Shown here one piece after another: positions 27,052-35,812 of a stretch of 64,000 nt of DNA (position 1 is the first letter of the stretch; every line of letters starts with the position of its first letter). Where the stretch lies: NCBI GenBank assembly GCA_036524115.1, contig DATDCY010000012.1, positions 26,867 to 90,866 on the forward strand. Direction: 5' to 3'. This DNA is from a bacterium. Its GTDB lineage: Bacteria > JAUVQV01 > DATDCY01. The notes beneath the pieces were generated by a model. The model saw only the letters and a list, made by a program, of their open reading frames with translations. It searched no databases and was not told where the DNA came from. The translations under genes were made by a program, and so were the position numbers.

Positions 27052-27300
27052 ATGCCCGTCAAGGAGGCGCTTCGCACGTTCATCCTCGAGAACTTTCTGT
27101 TCGGCCAGGAGAATCCGGACTTCACGGACGGCGCGTCGCTGCTCGAGAACGGCCTGATCGACTCGACGGGCGTACTGGAGCTCGTGGCCTTCGTCGAGGA
27201 GAAGTACGGCATCTCGGTGGCCGACGAGGAGCTGCTCCCCGAGAACTTCGACTCCGTCGACAACCTCGCCAACTACGTCGGCAGGAAGAGTGCGGCCTGA
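27052..27300 (+). CDS. Acyl carrier protein 1
   Basis: 82 residues, the normal ACP size. The phosphopantetheine attachment motif is NGLIDSTGVLELV with Ser38, followed by acidic helix II (AFVEEKYGI). In the holo form it would carry an acyl or aminoacyl group as a thioester. It lies directly before an acyl-AMP ligase gene, which probably loads it. A discrete ACP of this kind is a regular partner of exosortase A ligase genes. Confidence 0.88.
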   Translation: MPVKEALRTFILENFLFGQENPDFTDGASLLENGLIDSTGVLELVAFVEEKYGISVADEELLPENFDSVDNLANYVGRKSAA

Positions 27301-27331
27301 CCGGACCGGGGCGGGCCAGGGAGCAGTCGGC

Positions 27332-28909
27332 GTGAGACAGACCCTCGTCAACCATTTCCTCGAGCACAGCGCCGGGAAGTTCCCGGAGAAGGTCGCGCTG
27401 CTCTGTCATGGGCAGCGGCTCACGTACGCGGAGCTGAACGGCAGGGCGGATGCCCTTGCCGCGGCGCTGGCGGGGGCCGGCGTCGTCCGCGGCGACAGGG
27501 TCGCGGTGTTCATGGACAACTCCGTCGAGGCCGTGGTGTCCATCTTCGCCACGATGAAAGCCGGGGCGGCCTTCATGGTCGTCAACCCCACGACGAAGGC
27601 CGAGAAGCTCGAGTACATCCTGAACAACAGCCGGGCGCGTGTCCTCGTCACGCAGACGCCGCGGCGGGCCGTCGCCAGCCGCGTTTCCAGCCCGCACCTC
27701 GAGACGGTCATCCTCGCGGGGAAGGCCGGCGCGGACGTGGCCGCCTTTGCCGGGGCGAGACTCCTTTCCTTCGAGGATGCAGTGGCCGCAGCTCCGGCGG
27801 GTGGCCTCGTGTCGCCCTGCATCGATCTCGACCTCGCCGGCGTCATCTACACCTCGGGTTCGACGGGGAACCCGAAGGGGGTGATGCTCTCGCACCTGAA
27901 CATGGTCTCGGCGGCGGATTCCATCACGACCTATCTCGAGAACACACCCGACGACGTCATCGTCAACGTGCTGCCGCTGGCCTTCGACTACGGCCTCTAC
28001 CAGGTGCTCATGGCCTTCAAGATCGGCGGCACGGTCGTGCTGGAGAGGTCCTTCACGTACCCGTACGAGATCATCGAGCTCATGATCCGGGAGAAGGTCA
28101 CGGGCTTCCCGGGAGTTCCCACCATCTTTGCCATCCTTCTCGGACTGAAGGACCTGCCGAAGTGGGACCTCAGCTCTCTGCGCTACATGACCAACACCGC
28201 GGCCGCGCTGCCCGCGAGTCACATCAGGCGGCTGCGGGAACTGTTCCCGGCCGTGCGGCTCTACTCGATGTACGGTCTCACCGAGTGCAAGCGGGTGTCG
28301 TATCTGCCGCCCGCGGAGCTGGACCGCCGGCCGCACTCCGTTGGCCGGGGAATGCCGAACGAGGAGGTGTACATCGTCGACGAGCAGGGAAACCGCGTCG
28401 GGCCCGGCGTGGTCGGCGAACTGGTCGTCAGGGGCGCCAACGTCATGCTCGGCTACTGGGAGCTGCCCGAGGAGACGGCGGCCTGCATCCGGCCGGGCAA
28501 GTACCCCGGGGAGCGCGTCCTGTACACCGGCGATCTCTTCAAGACCGACGAGGAGGGTTTCCTCTACTTCGTCGCGCGGAAGGACGACATCATCAAGAGC
28601 CGCGGCGAGAAGGTGAGCCCCAAGGAGGTCGAGAACGCGCTGTACGGGCTCGATGGGGTCCTCGAGGCGGCCGTCATCGGTGTCCCGGACGACATCCTCG
28701 GCGAGGCGGTCAAGGCGTTCGTCGTCCCCGAGGCCGGTGCCGCGCTGACCGAGAGGGACGTCCTCAAGCACTGCGCCGCGCATCTCGAGAACTTCATGGT
28801 TCCAAAGGCGGTCGAGATCATGAAGTCGCTGCCGAAGACCTCGACCGGCAAGATCAGCAAGAAGGAACTCAAATCAGGAGACTTCGCCCGCCATGAAAAT
28901 CTGCACTAA
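27332..28909 (+). CDS. Acyl-AMP ligase 1, exosortase A-associated type
   Basis: 525 residues from GTG 27332, preceded by AGGGAG; the frame is open to 27290 but those residues precede the conserved start TLVNHFLEHSAGKFPEK. ANL-superfamily motifs: IYTSGSTGNPKGV near 172, YGLTECKRVSY near 312, YTGDLFKTDEEG near 396, and the catalytic Lys in STGKISKKEL close to the C-terminus. Adenylates a carboxylic acid and transfers it to CoA or, more likely here, to the neighbouring ACP. It overlaps the next gene by 17 bases. The substrate is unknown. Confidence 0.88.
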   Translation: MRQTLVNHFLEHSAGKFPEKVALLCHGQRLTYAELNGRADALAAALAGAGVVRGDRVAVFMDNSVEAVVSIFATMKAGAAFMVVNPTTKAEKLEYILNNSRARVLVTQTPRRAVASRVSSPHLETVILAGKAGADVAAFAGARLLSFEDAVAAAPAGGLVSPCIDLDLAGVIYTSGSTGNPKGVMLSHLNMVSAADSITTYLENTPDDVIVNVLPLAFDYGLYQVLMAFKIGGTVVLERSFTYPYEIIELMIREKVTGFPGVPTIFAILLGLKDLPKWDLSSLRYMTNTAAALPASHIRRLRELFPAVRLYSMYGLTECKRVSYLPPAELDRRPHSVGRGMPNEEVYIVDEQGNRVGPGVVGELVVRGANVMLGYWELPEETAACIRPGKYPGERVLYTGDLFKTDEEGFLYFVARKDDIIKSRGEKVSPKEVENALYGLDGVLEAAVIGVPDDILGEAVKAFVVPEAGAALTERDVLKHCAAHLENFMVPKAVEIMKSLPKTSTGKISKKELKSGDFARHENLH

Positions 28910-29909
28910 CTGTATCCTCCCCGAGACGTTCCCCGGCATCCGGTTCGACGAGCAGGGGGTCTGCACGCACTGCCAGCAGTTCGTCGGGCGGTCCGGCAAG
29001 CTCGGCGAGGACAAGGCGAAGTACGCGCTCAAGTTCGCGCAGCTGCTGGAGCAGCTCGGCCGGGACGGCAGGCGCGAGCGGCGCACCCACGACGTCCTCA
29101 TGGCCTTCAGCGGCGGCAAGGACTCGACATACACGCTGGCGCTCCTCAAGGAGAAGTACGGTCTGCGCATCCTCGCGGTCAGCTACGACAACGGCTTCAT
29201 CGCGCCGCGGGCCGTGGAGAATATCAGGAACGTCACCGAGCGGCTCGGCGTCGACCACGTCCTCTTTAAGCCGCGGTGGGACCTGCTGCGCACGATCTTC
29301 GCGGCCGCGGCAGAGGAGGAGCTCTACTCGAAGAAGACGCTCGAGCGCGCGAGCACGATCTGCACCTCGTGCATCGGGCTGGTGAAGACCGCGTGCCTGA
29401 AGATGGCGATCGAGCAGGACATCCCGATGATCGGCTTCGGCTGGTCCCCGGGGCAGGCGCCCGTGCAGTCGTCGATCATGCAGACGAACCCGGCGCTGCT
29501 GCGGATGACCCAGCAGGCGATCGTCGGACCGCTGAAGCGGGTGGCGGGGGAGGACGTCGGCGCCTACTTCCTGAGCGAGAAGCACTTCGCGGCGCCGGAG
29601 AAGTTCCCGTGGAACGTGCACCCGCTGGCCTGGGAGGAGTACGACGAGGGCAAGATCTTCGCGGCGATCGGCAAGCTCGGCTGGCAGGCGCCGCGGGACA
29701 CCGACAGCAACTCGACGAACTGCCTCCTGAATGCCTTCGCCAACGACATCCACCTGCGGCGGTACGGCTTCCACCCCTACATCTGGGAGATCGCCAACAT
29801 GGTGCGCGAGGGGGTCATCCCGCGGGCCGAGGGGCTGCGCAAGTTCGAGGAGCCGGTGCCGCCGGAGTGGATCCGCGCCGCCAGGGAGAAGCTCGGGCTG
29901 CCGGCCTGA
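28893..29909 (+). CDS. N-acetyl sugar amidotransferase (WbpG/PseA-like)
   Basis: 338 residues. N-terminal Cys-rich metal motif CTNCILP...CTHC, PP-loop FSGGKDSTYTLA near residue 70, and a second Cys pair ICTSC near 155. These match the LPS/pseudaminic-acid amidotransferases that turn an N-acetyl group into an acetamidino group using ammonia. It works on nucleotide sugars in the cytoplasm. Its start lies inside the end of the ligase gene. With the asparagine-synthase-like enzyme it makes this operon rich in nitrogen transfer. A partner ammonia-producing glutaminase (WbpH/HisH-like) is not visible in the window. Confidence 0.85.
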   Translation: MKICTNCILPETFPGIRFDEQGVCTHCQQFVGRSGKLGEDKAKYALKFAQLLEQLGRDGRRERRTHDVLMAFSGGKDSTYTLALLKEKYGLRILAVSYDNGFIAPRAVENIRNVTERLGVDHVLFKPRWDLLRTIFAAAAEEELYSKKTLERASTICTSCIGLVKTACLKMAIEQDIPMIGFGWSPGQAPVQSSIMQTNPALLRMTQQAIVGPLKRVAGEDVGAYFLSEKHFAAPEKFPWNVHPLAWEEYDEGKIFAAIGKLGWQAPRDTDSNSTNCLLNAFANDIHLRRYGFHPYIWEIANMVREGVIPRAEGLRKFEEPVPPEWIRAAREKLGLPA

Positions 29910-29936
29910 GCCGCGCGGCCAAGGCCCGAGGTTGCC

Positions 29937-30968
29937 GTGGAGGTCCGCGCCGCGGTCGCCGACGACGCAGAGCGATGGGACTGCTATGTCGACGGGAGCC
30001 CCGCGGCGGCGGCCTACCACCGGTTCGGCTGGAAGGGCGTCGTCGAAAGGAGCTTCGGCCACAGGACGCACTACCTCCTCGCCGAAAGTGGGGGCGGCGT
30101 GGCGGGAGTGCTCCCGCTGGTTCGGCTCAAGAGCAGGCTCTTCGGCAACTTCCTGGTGTCGATGCCGTTCGTCACCTACGGTGGCGTCTGCGCCGACGAC
30201 CAGGAGGCGAGGGTCGCACTGCTCCGGGAGGCTGTGAACATCGCCCGGCGGGAGAACGCCTCTCACATCGAGCTGCGGCACAGGGAACCGCTCGACCTCG
30301 GGCTGCCGGCCAAGACTGCAAAAGTGTCGATGCACCTCGGGCTCCCCGACAGCGCCGACCACCTGCTGAAGTCTTTCGACGCGAAACTCAGGAGCCAGAT
30401 CCGCAGGCCGGCAAAGGACGGGATGACGGTCCGCTCCGGCCGCGCCGACGAGTTGGACGCCTTCTACGACGTATTTGCGGCCAACATGCGCGACCTGGGA
30501 ACCCCGGTCTATGCGAAGGACTTCTTCAGGAACATCCTCGAGGAGTTCCCCGACAGCACCTGGATCCGTACGGTCTACACCAGGGACGGGGAGCCGGCGG
30601 CGTCGGGCTTTCTTCTCGGCTTCAAGGACACCCTGGAGATACCCTGGGCCTCCTCCGTGCGGCGGTTCAACAGGAGCAGCCCGAACACCCTTCTCTACTG
30701 GAGCGTCCTGGCGTTCGCCTGCGAGCAGGGGTATGCAACGTTCGATTTCGGGCGCTCGACGCCGGGCGAGGGCACGTACCGTTTCAAGGAGCAATGGGGC
30801 GCCCGTCCCGTTCAGCTCTATTGGCATTACTGGCTCGACGGCGGCGGGGCGCTGCCCGAGATCAATCCGAGGAACCCGAAGTACCGGGCCGCCATTGCCT
30901 GTTGGAAGCGGCTCCCCGTGGGCCTCACCACGCTGCTGGGGCCGAGGATCGTGAAGAACTTGCCGTGA
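29937..30968 (+). CDS. FemAB-like protein, XrtA/PEP-CTERM associated (GNAT fold)
   Basis: 343 residues from GTG 29937. Two GNAT-like halves; the second has FDAKLRSQIRRPAKDG, AANMRDLGTPVY, FLLGFKDTLEIPWASS and FDFGRSTPGEGTYRFKEQWG, which are hallmarks of the exosortase-locus FemAB family. FemAB proteins transfer amino acids from tRNA; this branch is thought to transfer an acyl or aminoacyl group from another carrier. It is flanked by two ACP genes and near two acyl-AMP ligases, so an ACP-bound donor is plausible. Acceptor unknown. Confidence 0.88.
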   Translation: MEVRAAVADDAERWDCYVDGSPAAAAYHRFGWKGVVERSFGHRTHYLLAESGGGVAGVLPLVRLKSRLFGNFLVSMPFVTYGGVCADDQEARVALLREAVNIARRENASHIELRHREPLDLGLPAKTAKVSMHLGLPDSADHLLKSFDAKLRSQIRRPAKDGMTVRSGRADELDAFYDVFAANMRDLGTPVYAKDFFRNILEEFPDSTWIRTVYTRDGEPAASGFLLGFKDTLEIPWASSVRRFNRSSPNTLLYWSVLAFACEQGYATFDFGRSTPGEGTYRFKEQWGARPVQLYWHYWLDGGGALPEINPRNPKYRAAIACWKRLPVGLTTLLGPRIVKNLP

Positions 30969-30975
30969 GGTGGAC

Positions 30976-31224
30976 ATGAGCGACGCCGTGCAGACACAGG
31001 TGGTGGACGTGGTCGTGGGCACCGTCGGGAGCGGGCTGAAGCGCGAGACGGTCACGCCCGAGACGAAGTTGGTCGGCAACGTGCTCGACTCCATGGCGGT
31101 CATGAACCTGATCATGTCCCTCGAAGATCATTTCGGATTTTCGTTCCGGGACGAAGAACTCTCCGCCGAGGCGTTCGAGACCGTCGCGACGTTGACAGCG
31201 CTCGTCAGGAGCAAGCTGGCCTAG
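30976..31224 (+). CDS. Acyl carrier protein 2
   Basis: 82 residues from ATG 30976, with GAGGTGG just upstream; a GTG at 30970 adds two residues. The attachment motif is GNVLDSMAVMNLI with Ser39, then LEDHFGFSFRDEEL. It differs clearly from ACP 1 encoded at 27052, so the two may carry different groups. The gene starts 7 bases after the FemAB-like gene and ends 5 bases before hydrolase 2. Confidence 0.88.
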   Translation: MSDAVQTQVVDVVVGTVGSGLKRETVTPETKLVGNVLDSMAVMNLIMSLEDHFGFSFRDEELSAEAFETVATLTALVRSKLA

Positions 31225-31229
31225 CCGGC

Positions 31230-32057
31230 ATGGGCGAGAGTCTGGAAAAGATCTTCTTCTTTCGGGGGAGCGAGCGCCGCCGGCTGCTCGGCGTTCTCTA
31301 CCGGCCGCCCGGCGGCCAGTCCCGGGCCACGGGCATCGTGTACTGCCACCCGTTCGCCGAGGAACAGAACATGGCCCACGCCGTGGCGGTGAAGGCGTGC
31401 CGGTCGTTCAGCGAGCAGGGCTTCCCCGTGCTGCGGTTCGACATGAGCGGCTCCGGCGACAGCGAGGGGACGCTCGAGGACGTGACGGTCTCCTCTTGGA
31501 TGGAGGACCTCCAGGCGGCGGTCAAGGTTCTCAAGGCCGAGGCGAACGTCGACCGGGTCGCGCTGTGGGGGCTCAGGCTCGGCGGCGGCCTGGCCCGGCT
31601 GCACGCGTGCGACGATGACTCCGTGCACTCGCTGATCTTGTGGGAGCCGGTGCTCGATCTCTCCCTCCACATCAGGCAGTTCCTGCGCAGGAGCACGGTT
31701 TCGAGAATCATGGCAAACGATGCCGGGGGGAGCGCTCCCGTTCCGACCGACGGTCAGTTCGCCAAGGGGCATACGATGTCGGTCATCGGCTACCCGGTCG
31801 CGCCGGCATTGTTCGACAGCTTCTGTGCCGTCGGGCAACAGCCCCTGCGCTGTCCGACCGACCGGCCGACCCTGGTCCTTTCAATCTCGTTGTTCGACAA
31901 ACCGAGCGCGACGATGGCGGGGATGATGGGCGTCCTCGGTTCAGGCGCCGCCGTCCGGTGCGATCACATCGAGGCGGAACCGTTCTGGGACCGCTATTTC
32001 CGCTGGGAGTGCCCCGCGCCGATTCAGCACTCCCTGCAGTGGCTCGGGGAACGGTAG
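31230..32057 (+). CDS. Exosortase A-associated hydrolase 2 (alpha/beta fold, nucleophile replaced)
   Basis: 275 residues, alpha/beta-hydrolase fold. CHPFAEEQNMAHAVAV near 36 and LRFDMSGSGDSEG near 69 are family marks of exosortase A hydrolase 2. At the nucleophile elbow, where G-x-S-x-G is expected, the protein reads WGLRLGGG, so Arg replaces the Ser. Classic esterase chemistry is therefore unlikely; it may act as a transferase subunit or binding protein. It lies between ACP 2 and hydrolase 1, with 8 bases to the latter. A second pair is encoded at 60.2-62.0 kb. Confidence 0.85.
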   Translation: MGESLEKIFFFRGSERRRLLGVLYRPPGGQSRATGIVYCHPFAEEQNMAHAVAVKACRSFSEQGFPVLRFDMSGSGDSEGTLEDVTVSSWMEDLQAAVKVLKAEANVDRVALWGLRLGGGLARLHACDDDSVHSLILWEPVLDLSLHIRQFLRRSTVSRIMANDAGGSAPVPTDGQFAKGHTMSVIGYPVAPALFDSFCAVGQQPLRCPTDRPTLVLSISLFDKPSATMAGMMGVLGSGAAVRCDHIEAEPFWDRYFRWECPAPIQHSLQWLGER

Positions 32058-32065
32058 CGCAGGAG

Positions 32066-32935
32066 ATGGAGCAGCCGGTTCAGTTCTCGGCCAACGGCAG
32101 GCAGTTGTTCGGCATCCTTCACATCCCCGACGGACCCGCCTCCCCGGTCGACACGGTCGTCATGGTGACCGGGGGACCGCAGACGAGGTACGGCAGCCAC
32201 AGGTTGTACGTGCTCCTCGCGAGGTACCTCTGCGAACGCGGCGTGGCGGTCCTGCGATTCGACTACGAGGGCATGGGGGACAGCGAGGGGGAATTCGTTG
32301 GGGCCGCCGGCGCGGCCGGTTCGATCGAGGCGGCCCTTGCCTACATCGACTCGGCGGTCGTCAACCGCGGCCGGAAGATCGTCTGGTCGCTGTGCGACGG
32401 CGCCTCCGCAAGCGCGCACTTCGTTGCTGTGCGCCCCCGGGCGGCGGATGGGGCGGTTCTCTGCAACCCCTATATCCAGAAGGAACTCGTTCAGTATCGC
32501 CGGCATTACTACAAGCGGAGATTGCTGCAGAGGGACTTCTGGCGCGACCTGCTGAGAGTCAGGGTGAACGTCGCGGGTGCCTTGTTGGAGGTGTTGACCA
32601 TTCTTCGCACGGGTGTGTCTCAGCGCATCCGCAAACTGCTTGCCGCAAGGAGCTGGACGAACGAGCCCTTCTCCCTGGATTCGCTGCTCCTGAGCCTGCA
32701 GAACATCGAGGTTCCGACGTGGTGCGTGCTCAGCGCGCACGATGACGTGGCCCAGGAGTTTCTCGAAGGGATCTCGTCCGGATTCGGGAAGACGGTGGTC
32801 GAAAAGAACCCGAACATACGCATCACCACGATTGCGGCGGCCGATCACACGTTCAGTCTGCCCGGAAACAGCGCTGCCCTGAACGCCGCCACCGTTGCGG
32901 CGCTTCAGGCGATGGGATGTCGAACCCTCTCGTGA
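32066..32935 (+). CDS. Exosortase A-associated hydrolase 1 (alpha/beta fold, Cys nucleophile)
   Basis: 289 residues. VTGGPQTRYGSHRLYVLLAR and LRFDYEGMGDSEG match exosortase A hydrolase 1. The nucleophile elbow is WSLCDGASAS, with Cys in place of Ser, and AADHTFS near the C-terminus supplies the likely catalytic His. A Cys nucleophile fits acyl transfer through a thioester, for example from an ACP, better than simple ester hydrolysis. The start ATG 32066 is preceded by AGGAG. Confidence 0.87.
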   Translation: MEQPVQFSANGRQLFGILHIPDGPASPVDTVVMVTGGPQTRYGSHRLYVLLARYLCERGVAVLRFDYEGMGDSEGEFVGAAGAAGSIEAALAYIDSAVVNRGRKIVWSLCDGASASAHFVAVRPRAADGAVLCNPYIQKELVQYRRHYYKRRLLQRDFWRDLLRVRVNVAGALLEVLTILRTGVSQRIRKLLAARSWTNEPFSLDSLLLSLQNIEVPTWCVLSAHDDVAQEFLEGISSGFGKTVVEKNPNIRITTIAAADHTFSLPGNSAALNAATVAALQAMGCRTLS

Positions 32936-32957
32936 ACGGCCGGGCCGCTGTGAAGAG

Positions 32958-34583
32958 ATGGCGAACCACCGAGGCTTCCGGATGCCGGTGATCAGGGTCG
33001 TCGGCGATCTGGCGATACACGCCGGCGAGGCGTGCCCGGACAAGGCCGCAGCGTTCATGCGCGACGACAGCATCACCTACGCGGACGTCCTCGAGCGCAG
33101 CCTCAGGCTCGGCGACTTCCTCAGTCGGACGGGCGTCGCGAAGGGCGACAGGGTGTGCTTGTTCCTCGAGAAGCGCTTCGAGAAGGTGATCGCCATCTTC
33201 GGGACTGCCCTTGCCGGCGCAGTGGTCGTCCCGATCAGGCGTCTTTCCAGACCCGCACAGGTGCTGCACGTTCTCGGGGACTCCGGGGCGAAGGTGCTCA
33301 TCACGACCGCTGCCGGCGTCGCGAGTCTCGGGAACCTGCCCGATGGCGCCACCGGCCTCGAGACCGTCGTCAGCATCGGCAAGGTCCCGGATGCCGGGCT
33401 TCCCGCCAGGCTCCGGCTCGTCGAATGGGACGACGTCATGCGAAACGCAGCGTGCCCGGGACCGCGGGCGCGCGTGACCGACCGGGACCTTGCCGCGATC
33501 CTGTACACGTCCGGCTCGACCGGCAAGCCGAAGGGTGTCGTGCTCAGCCACTTGAACGTCATTGCGGGGACCCAGAAGGTCTCGGAGTATCTGGGGATCA
33601 ACCCGGACGACCGCCTGCTGAGCATTCTGTCGTTCGGGTTCGACTACGGGTTGAACCAACTGACCACGGCCTTCTTCAACCGGGCGCAGATCGTCTTGCT
33701 CGACCATCTCTTTCCGCAGGACATCCTGAATGCGGTCGCGAAGCACCGAGTGACGGGACTGGCGGCGGTGGCGGCGACCTGGATCCAGCTGGTGCAGGCG
33801 TCTTGGGAGTCGACCGCGATGCCCCGGCTGCGATACGTCACGAATTCCGGCGGCGCGATACCGCCCCGGATTGTCCAGGAGATCCGGAGGCGCCTCCCGC
33901 GGACCAAGATGTTCCTGATGTACGGCCTCACGGAGGCCTTCCGCTCGACGTATCTCGATCCGGACCTCGTCGACCAATACCCGGGCTCCATCGGCAAGGC
34001 GATCCCGGGGGAGGAAGTGATGGTCCTCGACGCGAGCGGCGAGCCTGTCGGACCCAACGAGGTCGGCGAACTGGTCCACCGGGGTGTCCTCGTGGCGCAG
34101 GGCTACTGGAATGACCCGGAGCTGACAGGCCGCAGGTTTCGCGACAACCCGCGGCAACCCGGCGAGGTGCCGCTGCGCGAAAAGGTGGTGTACTCCGGGG
34201 ACCGGGTCAGAGTCGATGAACAGGGATATTTGTATTTCGTCGGCAGGGACGACGACATGATCAAGTGCGCGGGCAACAGGATCAGCCCGACGGAAGTGGA
34301 AGACGTCCTCTACCGGTGTCACGGCGTCGCCGAGGCCGTGGCCTTCGGCATTCCGCACGAAACGTACGGCCAGACCGTCTATGCGGTGATCGCCCTGACC
34401 GGCGAAGGCACCGTCGCGATCGCCGACGTGCTGAAGCACTGCAGGGAGCAGCTGCCGCCCTACATGGTGCCGAGCGGGATCGAGGTCCGACAGAGCCTTG
34501 CAAGAAACGACAACGGCAAGATCGACCGGTCCGGGATCCAAAGAGAAGTCCGATCACGCGCCGCGACCGTGGGAGCCCGATGA
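32958..34583 (+). CDS. Acyl-AMP ligase 2, exosortase A-associated
   Basis: 541 residues from ATG 32958; ATG 32982 is also possible. ANL motifs: LYTSGSTGKPKGVVLSH near 181, NSGGAIPPRI, YGLTEAFRSTYLDPD near 322, YSGDRVRVDEQG near 415, FVGRDDDMIKCAGNRISP and the catalytic Lys in NDNGKIDRSG near the end. Only moderately similar to ligase 1, so the two probably activate different acids. Its stop overlaps the start of the PLP decarboxylase gene (ATGA), which fixes translational coupling. Confidence 0.88.
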   Translation: MANHRGFRMPVIRVVGDLAIHAGEACPDKAAAFMRDDSITYADVLERSLRLGDFLSRTGVAKGDRVCLFLEKRFEKVIAIFGTALAGAVVVPIRRLSRPAQVLHVLGDSGAKVLITTAAGVASLGNLPDGATGLETVVSIGKVPDAGLPARLRLVEWDDVMRNAACPGPRARVTDRDLAAILYTSGSTGKPKGVVLSHLNVIAGTQKVSEYLGINPDDRLLSILSFGFDYGLNQLTTAFFNRAQIVLLDHLFPQDILNAVAKHRVTGLAAVAATWIQLVQASWESTAMPRLRYVTNSGGAIPPRIVQEIRRRLPRTKMFLMYGLTEAFRSTYLDPDLVDQYPGSIGKAIPGEEVMVLDASGEPVGPNEVGELVHRGVLVAQGYWNDPELTGRRFRDNPRQPGEVPLREKVVYSGDRVRVDEQGYLYFVGRDDDMIKCAGNRISPTEVEDVLYRCHGVAEAVAFGIPHETYGQTVYAVIALTGEGTVAIADVLKHCREQLPPYMVPSGIEVRQSLARNDNGKIDRSGIQREVRSRAATVGAR

Positions 34584-35812
34584 TCGGCAACAGTGCTCTC
34601 CAGTCGGCGCTGGCCCACCACGGGCGGAAGGGGCGGACGCTCCTGATCGGCGGCCTGCCGGCGGAGGAGATCGCCGCCAGGTACGGCACCCCGGTCTACG
34701 TGTACAGCCGCGAGGCCATGGTCGCCCGGCGGAACAGCCTCCGGGAGGCGCTGCCCGGGGACGTTCGCATTCTCTACGCGGTGAAGGCAAACCCCCACCC
34801 GGAGCTGCTCAGCCTGATGGGGGAGCTGTACGACGGCTTCGACGTGTCTTCGCTTGGCGAGATCCGGAAGGCGCTTGACGCGGGCGTGTCGGCCGCGCGG
34901 CTGAGCTTTGCGGGTCCCGGGAAGCTCAGGGAGGAACTCGATTTCGCCGTCGGCGCGGGTGTCGGGAGCATCAGCGTCGAAAGCCGCGATGAGATCGAGG
35001 CGGTACGGGACATCTGCCGGTGCCAGGGCAGGATGGCCAACATCATGGTCCGCGTCAATCCCATCTTCAGCCTGGCGCAGTCGGGGATGGGCATGGGCGG
35101 GCCACGCCAGTTCGGGATAGACGCCGATCAGGTTCCGCCCGTGCTCGATGACATTCGGGGCGACCGCCACCTGAACTTTCAGGGCATCCACGTCTTCTCC
35201 GGATCGCAGAACCTCAGCGCGGCCGTCCTCGCCGAACACTTCGCCAATATCGTCCGCTATGCCCTCGATATCTGCGCGGAGAAGGGCATGCCGCTCGCTG
35301 CGGTCAATGCCGGCGGAGGCTTCGGCATTCCCTACTTCGCGGGCGACACCGACCTCGACCTCGGCGCGGTCGGGACGGCTATCGGAGCCACGATCGCCGA
35401 GGAGAAGGCGCGGTTGGGGAAGACGACGATCACCCTGGAACTGGGCAGGTATCTCGTCGGGGAATGCGGCGTCTATCTCTGCCGGGTGCTCTACCGCAAG
35501 GTGTCGCAAGGCACGGTGTTCCTTGTCCTCGATGGCGGCATGCACCACCACCTCGCCGCGTCGGGCAACCTGGGCCAGGGCCTCCGGCGGCGGCCGATGC
35601 CCGTCGTGACCGCGAACGACCTGGATGGCGCGGGGGAGAAAGTGACGCTCGTCGGCCCGCTCTGCACCCCATTGGATACCTTCGGGACCGTGGAGATCCC
35701 GCGCGCGGACGTCGGGGACCTGGTGGCCGTGATGAATTCCGGCGCGTACGGGCTGTCGGCCAGCCCGGTCAACTTCCTGAGCCGCAGGCCTCCTGTGGAG
35801 GCGCTCGTCTGA
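34580..35812 (+). CDS. PLP-dependent decarboxylase, exosortase A-associated
   Basis: 410 residues, fold-type III like diaminopimelate/ornithine decarboxylases. PLP-binding Lys69 in YAVKANPHPELL, the glycine loop NAGGGFGIPY near 247, ELGRYLVGECG near 290, and the active-site Cys in VGPLCTPLDTFG near 361. The exosortase family is thought to decarboxylate an amino acid whose product enters the EPS or its decoration. It sits directly after an acyl-AMP ligase gene (ATGA overlap) and before a GNAT-like gene (TGATG overlap), so the product may be activated and transferred within this cassette. Substrate unknown. Confidence 0.9.
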   Translation: MIGNSALQSALAHHGRKGRTLLIGGLPAEEIAARYGTPVYVYSREAMVARRNSLREALPGDVRILYAVKANPHPELLSLMGELYDGFDVSSLGEIRKALDAGVSAARLSFAGPGKLREELDFAVGAGVGSISVESRDEIEAVRDICRCQGRMANIMVRVNPIFSLAQSGMGMGGPRQFGIDADQVPPVLDDIRGDRHLNFQGIHVFSGSQNLSAAVLAEHFANIVRYALDICAEKGMPLAAVNAGGGFGIPYFAGDTDLDLGAVGTAIGATIAEEKARLGKTTITLELGRYLVGECGVYLCRVLYRKVSQGTVFLVLDGGMHHHLAASGNLGQGLRRRPMPVVTANDLDGAGEKVTLVGPLCTPLDTFGTVEIPRADVGDLVAVMNSGAYGLSASPVNFLSRRPPVEALV

